The translations under genes and the position numbers were made by a program. From Ampelomyces quisqualis (lineage: Eukaryota; Ascomycota; Dothideomycetes; Pleosporales; Phaeosphaeriaceae), in NCBI GenBank assembly GCA_018398575.1, contig JAGTXZ010000009.1:1-64000 (forward strand): a stretch of DNA of 64,000 nucleotides, written 5' to 3'. Of this stretch, positions 1-11,500 are shown piece after piece. Below the pieces are notes generated by a model that worked only from the letters and a program-made list of their open reading frames with translations, ran no database searches and was not told where the DNA came from. Position 1 is the first letter of the stretch, and the number at the start of each line of letters is the position of its first letter.

Positions 1-70
1 CTAACCCTAACCCTAACCCTAACCCTAACCCTAACCCTAACCCTAACCCTAACCCTAACCCTAACCCTAA
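1..70. repeat. Telomere, CCCTAA repeats
   Basis: About 11.7 uninterrupted copies of the hexamer CTAACC run from base 1 and stop at about 70. The C-rich strand reads 5'-3' into the window, so the chromosome end is at base 1 and the G-rich TTAGGG strand points outward, as in most filamentous ascomycetes. Confidence 0.98.
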
Positions 71-1160
71 TAAGATATACTTTAGCTAATAAAAGATATT
101 AGCCTAGTAGGTGTTAATACAACCTGTGTTAGAAACAAGAGATATAGTATCTAATAAAACAAACAACGCTAGCCTTAATAAACTATTATTTTCTCTAAAT
201 AACTAGCAAAATTAAGTTCTGTTTATAGTAAGCTAATACTATTATTCTAAAATAATAGTATCTTGTAAATAGTTATCTCTATAGTAAACTTGTGTAAGAA
301 CAAATAGAGTGCTATGTAAGAGTATACTTTAGATCACGTAATATTTCTACTAGATCTGCTCCTACTTAGTATAGAAGATGATAAGAAGTTATAGTAGTAG
401 AGTAAGTTTTAAGAGAACTTACTAGACTATATAAAGATTCTAGGCGTAGATTGTAAATTAAGGCCTAGGCTGTACTAGTACAACTTTAAAAGAGCTAAGC
501 CCTATAGTTTTATATATTTAGAGTAAGTTTTTAAGGCGCTTAGTTTATTAGGTTACTAATAACTATAGTAGTTCTTATTTAGAGACATCTAAGTTAATAT
601 TCCTAAACAATACTTTAATAGGTATAGACTTAGTTATAAGACTAAGTAAATAATTAGTAGTAGACTATTAGAGCTTATTAGTTAGAAGCGTGTTGTAACG
701 CTTTACAAACAAGTTATTTTAGGTAATAAAAAGAGATAAGCGCGCAGTTAATAATAAAGACAAGCTTTAAGTAATCTACCTATTATAGACAATAGTAATA
801 CTAGCCTTAAACTAAAAACATATAATAGATATCTATAGAAAAAAGCTATTGCGCAGATTCTAACACTATAATATCTTAGAACAAGGCTTAAGAGATCTTA
901 AGATTAGTACTCTACTATTATATGCAAAGATTATATAGATATATATAGTAGAGTATTACTAGAAGCAAGCGCTTACAAATATTAGGATAAAAGATTAGCT
1001 ATATATTAGTTTATATAATCTGTTACTAGCTGCGTAACAATAGAGCTATAAGTATAGAGTACTATTTTAATATAGTAGAGAAGAAGGCTAAGAGAGTAAG
1101 GTAGTGTAAGCAAAATAGTCCTTAGATAGACTAAAGTACCTTATAGATTTAATGTAAGAT
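71..1160. other. AT-rich subtelomere with decayed reading frame
   Basis: Sequence very rich in TA dinucleotides, with no open frame of useful length. On the plus strand between about 560 and 1060 one frame still reads as protein-like blocks separated by TAA/TAG at what look like former CAA, CAG or TGG codons. That is the pattern RIP leaves in a repeated coding element. I cannot name the family. A telomere-linked helicase or a transposon relic are both possible. Confidence 0.5.
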
Positions 1161-2670
1161 AATTAAAGATATAGTAAGAGTAGTAGAGTATAGGTAATAG
1201 AGAGCTGTAACGCGCAGAAAAATAGGTAATCCTCTATAGAAGTAGATTTACTATTTAACTAGGTAGATTCTAGTACTAGTAAGTATATAATATAAAAGCT
1301 AGTAACTTAGAAAGCTAGGTAGAAGAGATAGATAGTGCTAGTGTAGAGGTAGGGTAAAAAGAATATATATAGTAGTAGAGGTAGAATAACTAGTATAATA
1401 ATAGTTAGCTAGTAAGAGTAGTAACTAGTATAGTGCTAGTTAACTAGTAAAGTGTAGAAACTAGTAAAATATAATAGTTCTAGGAGTTAGGATAATTAAG
1501 GTATAGTAAGAGTAGTAGAGTATAGGTAATAGAAGGCTGCAACGCGCAAAACGATAGGCAATTCTCTTTAGAAGTAGATTTACTATTTAACTAGGTAGAT
1601 TCTAGTACTAGTAGGTATATGTTACAAGAGCTAGTAACTTAGAAAGCTAGGTAGAAGAGGTAGATAGTGCTAGTGTAGAGGTAGAGTAAAAAGAATATAT
1701 ATAGTAGTAGAGGTAGAATAACTAGTATAATGCTAGTTAGCTTGTTAGAAAAATTTAAGATTAATCTGGTTAGCCTAATTGCTGCAACCCGCAGCAGCCC
1801 AACAGTAATACTGTCTACTAGACAATTCGCCAAAGTTGCCCCACTCACTTCTAGTCGCTAGCAAGTCGCTGGCGAGTCGCTAGTAACCTAACAGTGTTGC
1901 TAGTGTTGCTAGATCTAACAAAGTCGCTAATGTTGCCAATTTTACTCACGTGACTGTATTGCTGTATTTTCATAATTACGTAAGTAACCTAAAAATACAA
2001 AATATAGAGCGGAATTCCCTCTTCAAAATGCACTATTCAGATTTTTTTAGCTACTCTAGTTATTGAGATATAGCGCGTTGAAGTTATAAACTTTTTTAAA
2101 AAAACTTTAAAGTACGTTCAACACAGTAGATCTCAACGCCTACACTATAATATATTAAATTAAATAGTCCTAAAGTAAAATCTACACTTTAGTTACTATT
2201 TCTTTAAAAAAAAATATAATATATTATCTAGTTAAAGTGCTAGAGCTTTAGCGAAAACAAGCCTTGGCAAAGAACATTAAAAAGTTACAAACTTCACTGC
2301 TGTGCATCTCAGCAACTAGAGCAGCTATCAAAATTCTGAATAGTGCGTTTTAAAGAGGGAATTAAGCTCTATATTTTAGGTTTTTAGAATAATTACGTAA
2401 TCGCGCAGGTGGGGCAGGTAGGTCTAGTAGATTAGGTAGATCAATTTGGGCGTTTTTGTCTAATTAGGCGGCCAGAACAAATAGGGGTAGCTAGGCACTG
2501 TAGACTACAGTCAAAAACTGTCTGGTTAACTGTTCTAACAATGTTGCTAATGTCGCAGATGTTGCTAACGTTGTGTTTTCCTAACGCTAGTAAGAGTAGT
2601 AACTAGTATAGTGCTAGTTAACTAGTAAAGTGCAGTAACTAGTAAAATGCAATAGTTCTAGAGGTTAGGT
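1161..2670. repeat. 333-bp tandem duplication, second copy split by an insertion
   Basis: A block starting AATTAAAGATATAGTAAGAG at 1161 recurs as AATTAAGGTATAGTAAGAG at 1494. Copy 1 is 1161-1493. Copy 2 is 1494-1742, then resumes at 2587 and ends near 2670; removing the element inserted at 1743 restores the same 333-bp length. The copies differ mostly by C/T and G/A transitions, as RIP would cause. Confidence 0.85.
1743..2586 (+). mobile_element. Non-autonomous DNA element, copy A (844 bp)
   Basis: Ends are TGTTAGAAAA (RIP-mutated from CGTTAGGAAAA) and TTTTCCTAACG, inverted repeats of each other, flanked by the 2-bp duplication CT (1741-1742 and 2587-2588). Neighbouring tandem copy 1 shows the uninterrupted target. 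Inside the ends are short subterminal repeats of the type TGTCGC/TGTTGC. Further in lie two imperfect inverted arms of about 120 bp around GAATTCCCTCTT and AAGAGGGAATT that could fold back. No transposase frame. The variable 2-bp duplication argues against a TA-specific Tc1/mariner origin. CACTA-like or KDZ-like parents are possible but unproven. Confidence 0.85.
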
Positions 2671-2673
2671 ATA

Positions 2674-2762
2674 GTAGACTATAGTTAAAAACTATCTAGT
2701 TAACTATTCTAATAGTGTTACAGATGTTACTTACTTTAATAACCTTTAGTTTTTCTAACGTA
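2674..2762 (+). mobile_element. Decayed right-end fragment of the same non-autonomous element
   Basis: The run beginning GTAGACTATAGTTAAAAACT and ending GTTTTTCTAACG lines up with the last about 90 bp of the full copies (GTAGACTACAGTCAAAAACT to GTTTTCCTAACG), differing by C-to-T changes. Only the right end remains, immediately beyond the tandem duplication, so it is an older, more mutated insertion. Confidence 0.7.
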
Positions 2763-3787
2763 TTACTAAGAATAATAAGGCAAAGCAAAGAATACGCTAG
2801 TATACTATAAGAGGTAAAGTACAGGTTATAGTGTAGAATACGTAGCTTAAAATAGTATATAGTACTATCTAAAAAGAAAGTTAAGAATATAGAACTATTA
2901 TTCTAAGTAGAGTTGTTTTTATTTTAGTACAACGCGTGCCTACTTATACTAGCGCTAGAGTAGAAAGATGTTATAATAGGCTACTACCTAGAAAATCTCT
3001 TAGTTACGTAAAAACCTTAGGTTCTAGAATAGAAGAGCCTAGTACCTTTTGCGCTAGAGTACTACAAAAGGTCTAGAGCCTAGAACTAAATACTACTCTA
3101 GACTAGAACTTTTAGAGTCTAGATAGCTACTATAAAATCTCTAGGACCTAGTATTAGCTATAGGTATTAAATTTACAACCTTTATACTTTGGCAACTACT
3201 CTAAGAGTTAGCTTTCTTATAGATTACAGAGTTGTTATATATATAATACCTAAGTATATTACTAAGAAAGTAAAGGTCTATTTAGTACTAGACTAACTAA
3301 TTAAGCTATCTCTTAGCTTATTGTATTTAATCTAATGTATCTTTATATAGTAAAGAATAAGTAATTTAATCTTTTTACTTATAATAATTTAATCTACAGT
3401 ATTGCTTAGATCTAATAGATACTAAATAGAGTTATATTTCTTAAGCTTTCTTATAGGTTAGAAACTAATGTTATATACCTCTTATATATAAACTAGTCTA
3501 TAAAGAACTAGGTAAGGCCAATTCTATTATACGTTTTACTTAGCTTTAATAGTTTAAAATAGAGTATAAATTTACGTCTTTATTTTCTAGTAAGTCTTCT
3601 AAGAGTCTGCTACTTATAGTTTCTATATTATATTTAGTACTTTTATAGTAATATTTTATTCTTATATCTCTTGCACCAGCTTGTTTTTTTGACTTTTGTA
3701 GCAAAAATCCCAAAATTAGTATACTTAGACGATAGCTATCCAATCAATTCTTACTAATTTCTTCAACTACTCTTAGTCTCTTAAACC
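2763..3787. other. AT-rich RIP-degraded DNA, no gene
   Basis: No supportable gene. The stretch at about 3225-3297 (GATTACAGAGTTGTT to TAGTACTAGACTA) recurs in diverged form at about 7090-7160, so both belong to one repeat family. The short minus-strand open frame at 3546-3743 lies in this material and has no recognisable domain. Confidence 0.6.
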
Positions 3788-5345
3788 TTAAGCATTAAGA
3801 TCCTGCCTCGCATGCTCAAGAGCCTTAATAGCAAACGCGGTCACAATACCTCTGCTCCCAATCCTCCTCTTGGTGCGATTATACCGGCAGACCCACCCAA
3901 CTTCCCATCCACCATCTAACTCCTGTAGTTTTCTAAGGTAGGATAGATCTGAATCTGCCCACACGCCCATCGACTGACAGGCAAGCACGCGCGTGACAAC
4001 TGCAAATGAATCATCGTGTCGACCAACACACTCACGAAGACGCACCATTAGAGGCGCGCGCAGACTTTGTATCTCCTCCTCATCTGGATTCGCCTCTACA
4101 AGACGAGCCAAGAAGAACAAAAAGGGCTCGGCCGATAGATAGTGCGCTGCACCGTTCACATAGCCATAATTCAAGAGAACGTTGCGAACATGCTGGAGCT
4201 CTTTCTGGACGTCCGAACCACGTTTGTAATGATAGAAGACACGAACCACGTTGACCAACACTGTTGGACACATGCGAGGACGTTTCTCGTCAAAGTAAAC
4301 CTGAATTAGACCATCGCAGCTGTGTCGATTTACGAGGAAGCGGTCAAGGATGGGATTCGCAGACGTTGCTGGGGGTGAAAACGATAAGAGAGCGTATGCG
4401 GTGGTGTCAACGTCGTCTGGAAAGGTAGATGTTGTGCCCGTCGGAGACCCGATAAAATAGTTCCAAAGTTTTGCTTCAAGCGCCGCTTGTGTTATGTCAT
4501 TTCGAATGTCGATTGCTGAAGTGGTAGCAGGTGACAAATTGATGATACTAGCGTCATGCAACTCTTTGTAAATCAGGAATTGTGAGAACACGTCCCGTAT
4601 CTGTGGTCCATTCTCAAACTGCGAATAGTGCTCTTGTGCATGAGCTGCCATGTACTGACGTGCTCGGATCACGGGGTCGAGGAGTAGGTTTCGCAGTCGG
4701 CGCATCAACGCACCCGCACCCTCGAACACGATACCCTGCATACCAAAGGATTGCGCCGCGCTCACATTCACAACTTTGTCGTCGACAAAGATTGCTGAGT
4801 TTGGGTCAGGCGAGTCAAGACTTTCCAACACGTGTTTGTAATAACCCAGTTCGGGTTTGACCTTGCCAGCTTCGAAGGACGTGTATTCGCCGTCAAACAG
4901 GCTCCAATCCGGGAGTGTGGCCTTGAGACGCGTGAAATCGTCTCTAGAAATGTTGGTCCTAGCGGTAGGGTAGGAAATCAGTACGAGTGAGTCTGCGTGC
5001 AGTTCGCTGACGTACAACTCACATGGCGTAGACTTTGAGAGTCCCATTCATCTCCTCCTTGAGCGTTGCCAGGTCTGCGATGAGGTCTAGGTCGACGGAA
5101 AGGGTCTTTCTGCACTGAGAAATCGCCTCGCGAATCTTGTCTGGGTTGAGTGATAGCTCTTCACCGATGATATTCAGGGCTTCATCTTCGATTAAACTCC
5201 CACGTTCCAGATCTCCCCAAGTGGGTGACAAAACCACGGCATGGAATGTTGACGGTGACAACGCGGTAAGAGCGGACGTGGTCCAGTGGAATAGAACGTC
5301 ACCAAGATCGAGTATAAGCAGTCGAGACTGGTGTTGGGAATACAT
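3788..5345 (-). CDS. HAD/terpene-cyclase fusion, drimane-type sesquiterpene synthase
   Basis: Predicted 497 aa from two exons (5345-5023 and 4958-3788). The 64-nt intron 4959-5022 (GTGAGT...CTAG) splits a Met codon and joins VYAM to TNISRDDF. The N-terminal half is a HAD-type phosphatase: motif I LDLGDV near residue 13, Lys in GKVKPELGYY near 142, acidic motif FVDDK near 167. The C-terminal half is an alpha-alpha barrel with the class II cyclase motif DVDTT at 290-294 and the block RYNRTKRRIGSRG near the end. Family knowledge: fungal AstC-type enzymes protonate and cyclise farnesyl diphosphate with DxDTT, then dephosphorylate with the HAD domain to give drimane alcohols; the exact product is inference. 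An upstream ATG at 5447 is open, but 5345 places the HAD motif at the usual distance. No P450 or transporter lies beside it. Confidence 0.85.
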
Positions 5346-6011
5346 CGTGGACCACGTCTGGAGTCCAGGAGCTAAGGATACTAAGGATTTTGTTTGATGC
5401 TGTGCAATGGGGGTATAAAAGTCTCCGTAGAGGAGGTACGAGCGCATTGGCCTGCCATTCTCACTGGGGGTAGATCAGCCCCACTGTCGCTGAGGCTCAA
5501 CAAATGCAGGCTGCGAAGAGTATCACATTGGCGGGTGAAAGCTCTTTGTACTTGATCGTCATTAGTGACATTGAAGTCAAGGATTCAAATATTTGTAGTC
5601 ATGCAAGATCGCAGACTTGGACAATAGCATCCTAGCTAGTCTTTCTAGAGCGAACGCTAAGTAGATACACACATTAGTGTCTTCTAGTTTAGACTTCCCT
5701 TATTAATGCCCAACTGCGGAGCCAATGCCTACTTTTATTGCGCATTGTGCCTAACCTAATAAAATAAAGTAGCAGCAAAGTAACGTAATTCCGCTACCTT
5801 AGTTACCGATATATTGCGTTACGTTATAGTTCATTAGTCTCTTATTTTTGCGATGCAAATAGGGATGGTTAGGAATTTTCTGTCAACTCGCAACTTACAT
5901 AGCTATCTTCTATACGACTACGGAGAAGCATTTCAAAAGTCAGGTCCCCCCTGGGTTAACGCACAGGCCAAATACATAGGTATATCAGCCCGATAGCTGT
6001 CGATCTCAATC
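5346..6011. other. Upstream region of the terpene synthase, no gene
   Basis: Base composition falls from balanced near 5,450 to AT-rich by about 5,700. No open frame with domain content. It must contain the promoter of the minus-strand gene; I see no convincing TATA box on that strand. Confidence 0.6.
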
Positions 6012-6262
6012 TTGATCGTAATACTGATTGTGGTGTTGATCGTGATAGATATTGATACTGATCATAGTATTGATTCTGATAGATCGTGATATTGATCGTG
6101 ATCTTGATCGTGATATTGATCGTAATCTTAATCGTGATATTGATCGTGATGTTAATCGTGATCTTAATCGTAATCTTGATCGTAATCTTGATCGTAATCT
6201 TGATCGTGATCTTGATCGTGATCTTGATCGTGATCTTGATCGTGATATTCATCATAATCTCA
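6012..6262. repeat. 12-bp minisatellite (GATCGTGATMTT)
   Basis: About 15 head-to-tail units of GATCGTGATATT or GATCGTGATCTT fill 6083-6262, with degenerate units back to about 6012. Variants differ mainly by G/A and C/T. Because 12 is a multiple of three, frames stay open on both strands (LDRD-type repeats on plus, ITIK-type on minus). These are by-products of the repeat, not genes. Confidence 0.9.
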
Positions 6263-7160
6263 ATCAGTTCTACGTACATTCTTCCCCTATGTGTACTCGT
6301 TGCCTTCCTCTAACTTAATAATCTTTTAGATATAGATAGGAATACGTTTAATCTAGTTCTAAATCTTCTCTTAAGGCAGGTTACTCTAATACTGTTTCTG
6401 TAACTAGATAGCCTAAGCTCTACTCTTTAGTGCTCCTTTCTTTATTATAGATCTCTTTATCTAGAACTAGGAAGGCTTAATAGCGTCTAAGTTAGGTAAA
6501 TTACTATACTAAAAAAACTATTCTACCTTCTCTTAACTGTATATAATACGTTAAACGTAGTAGCTATAAGTAGGTACTTTATCCTCTTAAATAAGAGTAC
6601 CTAGCCTTTCTTTAATATACTTCTTAGTAAATAGAAATAACTTTAGGTTAATAATAATTAACTAGTAGTGCTACTAATTAATACTTGAGCCTTTGCCCTG
6701 TAATAACTTGCTATATTTTTAATTCTATTTTTATTTAGGTTTCTTACTAGGCTTTATATGTAAACTAAGCCTTTCTATCTCTATTTTAAGCTTCTACTTC
6801 TCTTTTATTAAAGGCTCTAACTCTTTGTTTAAATAATTAATCTTTTTAGTTACTTCTTTCTTCTTTTGCTTTGTTTTAGAAATCTAATAGTAATAAGGTC
6901 CTTTCTTTTTATATATAAAATAACCCTAGAACATAAACTCTAAATAACTTTTTTATCTCTTACGTATATAGCTCTTAATAAGAGCCTTTCTAGGTCTTCT
7001 TTAAAGTTTATACCTTCTATATTGATAGAGAAGTAAAACAGTAGTTTTATTAGACTAAATTATATGTAACAAAGTATGTAAATCAGCAGATTACAGAGTT
7101 ATTACGTGTAATATCTAAGCATATTACTAAGAAAGTAAGAATCTATTTAGAACTAGACTA
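6263..7160. other. AT-rich RIP-degraded DNA
   Basis: No open frame. The last about 70 bp (7090-7160) match 3225-3297 of this window, ending in ...AGAACTAGACTA exactly where the minus-strand Gypsy LTR begins. This is the left flank of that retroelement. Confidence 0.6.
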
Positions 7161-8563
7161 TGTAACAACATAGGTAGGTACAGCTATTAAGATTAAATAA
7201 GATACGTATTAGAGGCATATAAGAGTACATATTGTATTAGAGATTCTAGATTAGCAATATACCTACAGGTCTTGTATAGAAGAATAAGAGAAACTTATTC
7301 TCTATCTAATGCAATAGGCTTATACTTATAGTAGGCGTAGTAACTAAGTTAGAGTGTTATTAAAAAGTGTTTAGTACTATTCTGCTAACTTCTTACATAA
7401 TCTGTTACTAAGCCTTTATAAAGTACTAGATATAACATGTATTTGCATATATTTGTTACATTACTTCTCTTCTTAAAATTAATAGTTTCTATTAATTAGG
7501 TCTGTATTAGTGCGCTTTTAGATACCTTTCTAGTTTTTTACAAAAGTCTTATTTACCTTAACTTTAAATTTCTAATAACGCGTTATAGCTATTTGTTATT
7601 GTTTTACTTAGCGCAGCAGCGCGTTTATTATTCTAACTTTACCTAAAGTTTCTTAAGTATATATACAAGGCTAGCTCTTAGGTATACTACTTTCTTATAC
7701 TCTTCTCCTTACGTTTATGTACCTAAAGCTATCTAAGCCTTCTTTTAATTTAATTACTAGCTAACTATATAGTAGATACACATAATAGCTATTTCTATTC
7801 CCTCTAGAGCTTATTCTCTAGCCTATTAGGTTATTTACTTACAGGCTGCAAGAGCTTTTACTTGCAGCTAATTTAATATTAAGTTAAGATTCTATTTAGA
7901 TATATCTAAGAAGTATGCATATTACACGCTCTTAAATAAAAAATGTTACCTAGTTCTCTAATATGCGGGCTAGAAGTATAATAGCCTTTTTAAGGCCTTT
8001 AACTATAGGTTTACTACTCTAAGTAGAGATAAGTCTAATAAGGTAGTATTAGAGTATAAGGCTAACGTCTAGATAGTAGCGTTTTAGTTAGCTACTACTG
8101 TATAAGTAGGTATTACACAAGTAGCTAATATAAACACTACTAACCTACTTGTTAGTGTTTATTACTAGAGAGAAGAGCTAGCTAGAGAAGTTAGAAGAAT
8201 AGCTAAAAAGGTTAAGGCGCTTAGGCAGAGCACAGCTAGGTTAACTAGTGTAGTTACCTAGCTAGTAGATATCTTAATAGTATTACAGGTAGATTAAGTA
8301 GTAGATTAAGTAGCTAGCACTTATAGTAGGTAGAGCTAAAATAGAAGATAACTAGGTAGTGCGTTAGTGTCTATACCTAGAGAGTTAAATAGTTAAGAGT
8401 ATTCTACTAGTAGTAATAATAGTCTACTATTAAATCTAATAAAAGAGTAAAGCTCTTATAATTAATAGATGTTACTTACTAGTGTAGTAGTTATAATATT
8501 AAGTTTAATTTTTCTAACATAATTGTCTTAAAATACTATAAGATCTTTAACTTCTTTTTTCTA

Positions 8564-11500
8564 CGCTAGTAAATAGGTTTAGGGTACCTACTTATAGGTA
8601 GGGGTTAGGTTAAGGTTAAGCACAAGGGGGGTAGAGTAAGGTTTAGGTTATGTAGAAGCTAGTGTAGGGTTTAGGTTAGGGTATACAGCTTAGGGTGTTA
8701 AGGTTAGGTTGTTAGTTTAGTTAGAGTACCTGCTATAGAGTTATACTTGTGTAGCGCCTCTAATCTAACGCCTGTAACAAGTATGTTACTTAGGAGTAAA
8801 GTAGGGCAAAAGAAATAAGTTTATTTTAGCGTATATCCTAAAATAAGGTTATTGCAGGAATAGTCTAATCTTGTAGCTGTTTAATTAGCTTTATAATCTG
8901 CTTATTATAGATGTTTATTATAGTTTTTAACTAAGGTTGTTTTAGATAGTTAAAAGCTACTGTTTATTACATTTTTTTATTACGCTTGCTAGTCTAAGAA
9001 ACAAGAAGGCCTTAATCTCTTTCTTTGTAGGCGCTGCTTATACTAAGGAGTCTAGAGTAGTGCACTATATAAAGGCGTTGCAGATTCCTTAATATTATCT
9101 TTTCTGTTACTCTCCTGCTCCTTATTGCTTGTCTAATCCTTAAAACGTTAGATTCTAGAGCTAGTTAGACTAGCAAAATTAATAGGACCTAGAAGCTTAA
9201 GTAGATCCTAGACACTCTTAGCGCTGTGTTAGGATCCTATAGTTAGTAATTGTAGTGTAGAACAGTTTAGTTGTGCGTCCTTCTTAGTAATTGCGTGTTT
9301 TATAACTATAATCTTCTAGATTGTTTTTGCTCTAAGCCTGTGCTGTTAATCTCCTAAGACGTTTCTTATAGTATTAAATAAGCGCTTAACCCTAACTTCT
9401 GCAAGCTGTACAGCTAGTACGTCTTTAGCTACTTAGGCTAGGCGTAGGTACGTGTCTATATTAGCCTGCTACTAGACAAGTATATTTAATAACTTTTCTT
9501 TATCTTCCTTACTAGTTAGAGAAGTGCTAAGGTAGCAGAGAGCTTTTGTACAGAGTAGTCTAATACTTGCGTTAGTTTTATAAGAGATATTAGCGCTTAA
9601 TCTACTAGACTGTGTTGTTTAGAAAAGAAGCCTTCTAAACTACTAGTGTTTAGGTAGACGCTGTAGTTGCAAAGAATAAACTAGAGTGCAGTCTCTGTTT
9701 GTTGCTGCAGGGTTGTTTTTGTATTAATTAATATAGTCTAGGAACTAACGCTAGTATATACGTTTAAAGTCTAGTTTCTATATATTACTCTAGGTGTTAT
9801 TAGCAGTGCGCTGTAATAAACATATGTAATAAACATAGTCCCTACCTTATATGCAGTAAGCTTCTAAGATAGATTAAGGATAGTTGTAACGTTGTAAAGA
9901 TATCCTTGTTTCTTATCTGTGCGTAAATAATACTTTAACAACTTCTTCTTGCCTTTCTCTACTACTGCCTTTACTATAGCTAGCTACTTCTTGCAATAGC
10001 TAGTCTTATTCTCCTTGTTAGATAGCTTAGTTGTTATTTAATTTAAGAAGTTAAAAAGTTAGTTATATATTAACTAGATGTACAGGGCCTAAGGTGTGTT
10101 GCTTTTACTAATTCTGTTAGTAGCTGTTTTAAAGTTTGCTAGCATGCGTGTTATTGCCCTAAGGTATAACTACTTAGCAAGTGCTAGCTAAAGCCTTTTA
10201 AGGTTCTTAAAGTCTGCAACTGCGTTATTATCCTGTAAATTACTACTACTACCTTATAGGGCCTAATTAAGTATAATCTCTTGCTCTAGCTACTTGTTAA
10301 TATAAGTAGCTAGGGAGCAGGCGCGCTCGCACATATTATAGGTTAAATTCTACCTAGTCTTAACATCTTAAATTACACAGAGTTAATGTTTTAGCAGTAT
10401 ATTAGATTGTACCTTCAGGAATTATTTAAAACGTTAAGGGGACAAATTAATAGCAATACAAATTACTTAGATCTAGAAAAGCTTAGTGCGTAATAAAGAA
10501 TTGTAATAAAAAGTGTAACATACCTTTTGCAAAGAGTTAGGCACTAATATGCTATTATTAATCTAGTAAACGTAATGCTGTTGCAGCTGCTAAGCCCTTT
10601 TAATCTTAGGTAAGGCTGTTAGCCTTAGGTAGGCTATTATGTCCTGCACTACTAGGTTAATAATATAGGCTAGGCATAGTATAGTGTTTTCCTTTGCGTT
10701 CTAAGAAACCCCCTTATTAGCAAGATTGCTTTCTAGGCTTCTTCTAAGAGTACTGTTGTTTAAAGCGTTATTACAGGTAACTGCTAGTAATCTTTTTAAT
10801 GTTTTTATGTTTTTAAGTACCCGCATAAGATTAGATGCTATAGAAACTCTAGTGTGCTGCCTACGTAAGGGCACAAAATCTAATAGAACCTTCCTTATCT
10901 ACTAACTAGTGTTAATATAATAGGCTTTAATAGCTAAAAAGCTTAGGTAGTTAGCTGCAGACTAGGCGTTAAGGGCAATTAAGATTTTTGTTAACTTGCT
11001 AAGATTAGAAAGAAGGTTTTTAGTTACCTACTTGTATTGTTCCTAGAGTATAAGAGTAAACTTGTATCAGCTAAGTATAGTAGTGCCAGGCTAGAAAAAC
11101 TCTACAAAGCAGCGAAATAAAGGTTGCTCTAATGTTTAAAAAGACTAGTTCCTATTAAGAAGTACCTGTACAATTTCTAGTTTAAATTACTAGGTAGTAA
11201 ACAGTTGCAGGGGTTATAGACGTAATAGTGTAACAAATAGAAGTAGCTACCTTATGTAGATAGATTCTGTAACCTCTTTATAACTATTAGACTAAAGGTA
11301 GTTACTAAGGTGTTTAGTCCCTATATACTTGTTAGTTAGGTATTAAAGTATGTGCCTATAGTTTAGGCAATATACGTGTAGTTTGCTACTTTTAATATAG
11401 GCCTCTTCTCTAAATTAAGTCTATATAATAGCAGAACTTTTAGCTCTACTCTATTAAGAATTAGAATTATTAGGGTCTTAAGCCTATAACGTGCTCTGCT

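Noticed and set aside
5410..5421. TATAAAA near the terpene synthase start
   Set aside because: It reads on the plus strand, whereas the gene is on the minus strand.
5956..6318. Open frames encoding LDRD-type or ITIK-type repeats
   Set aside because: Pure consequence of a 12-bp repeat unit; no gene signals and present in several frames.
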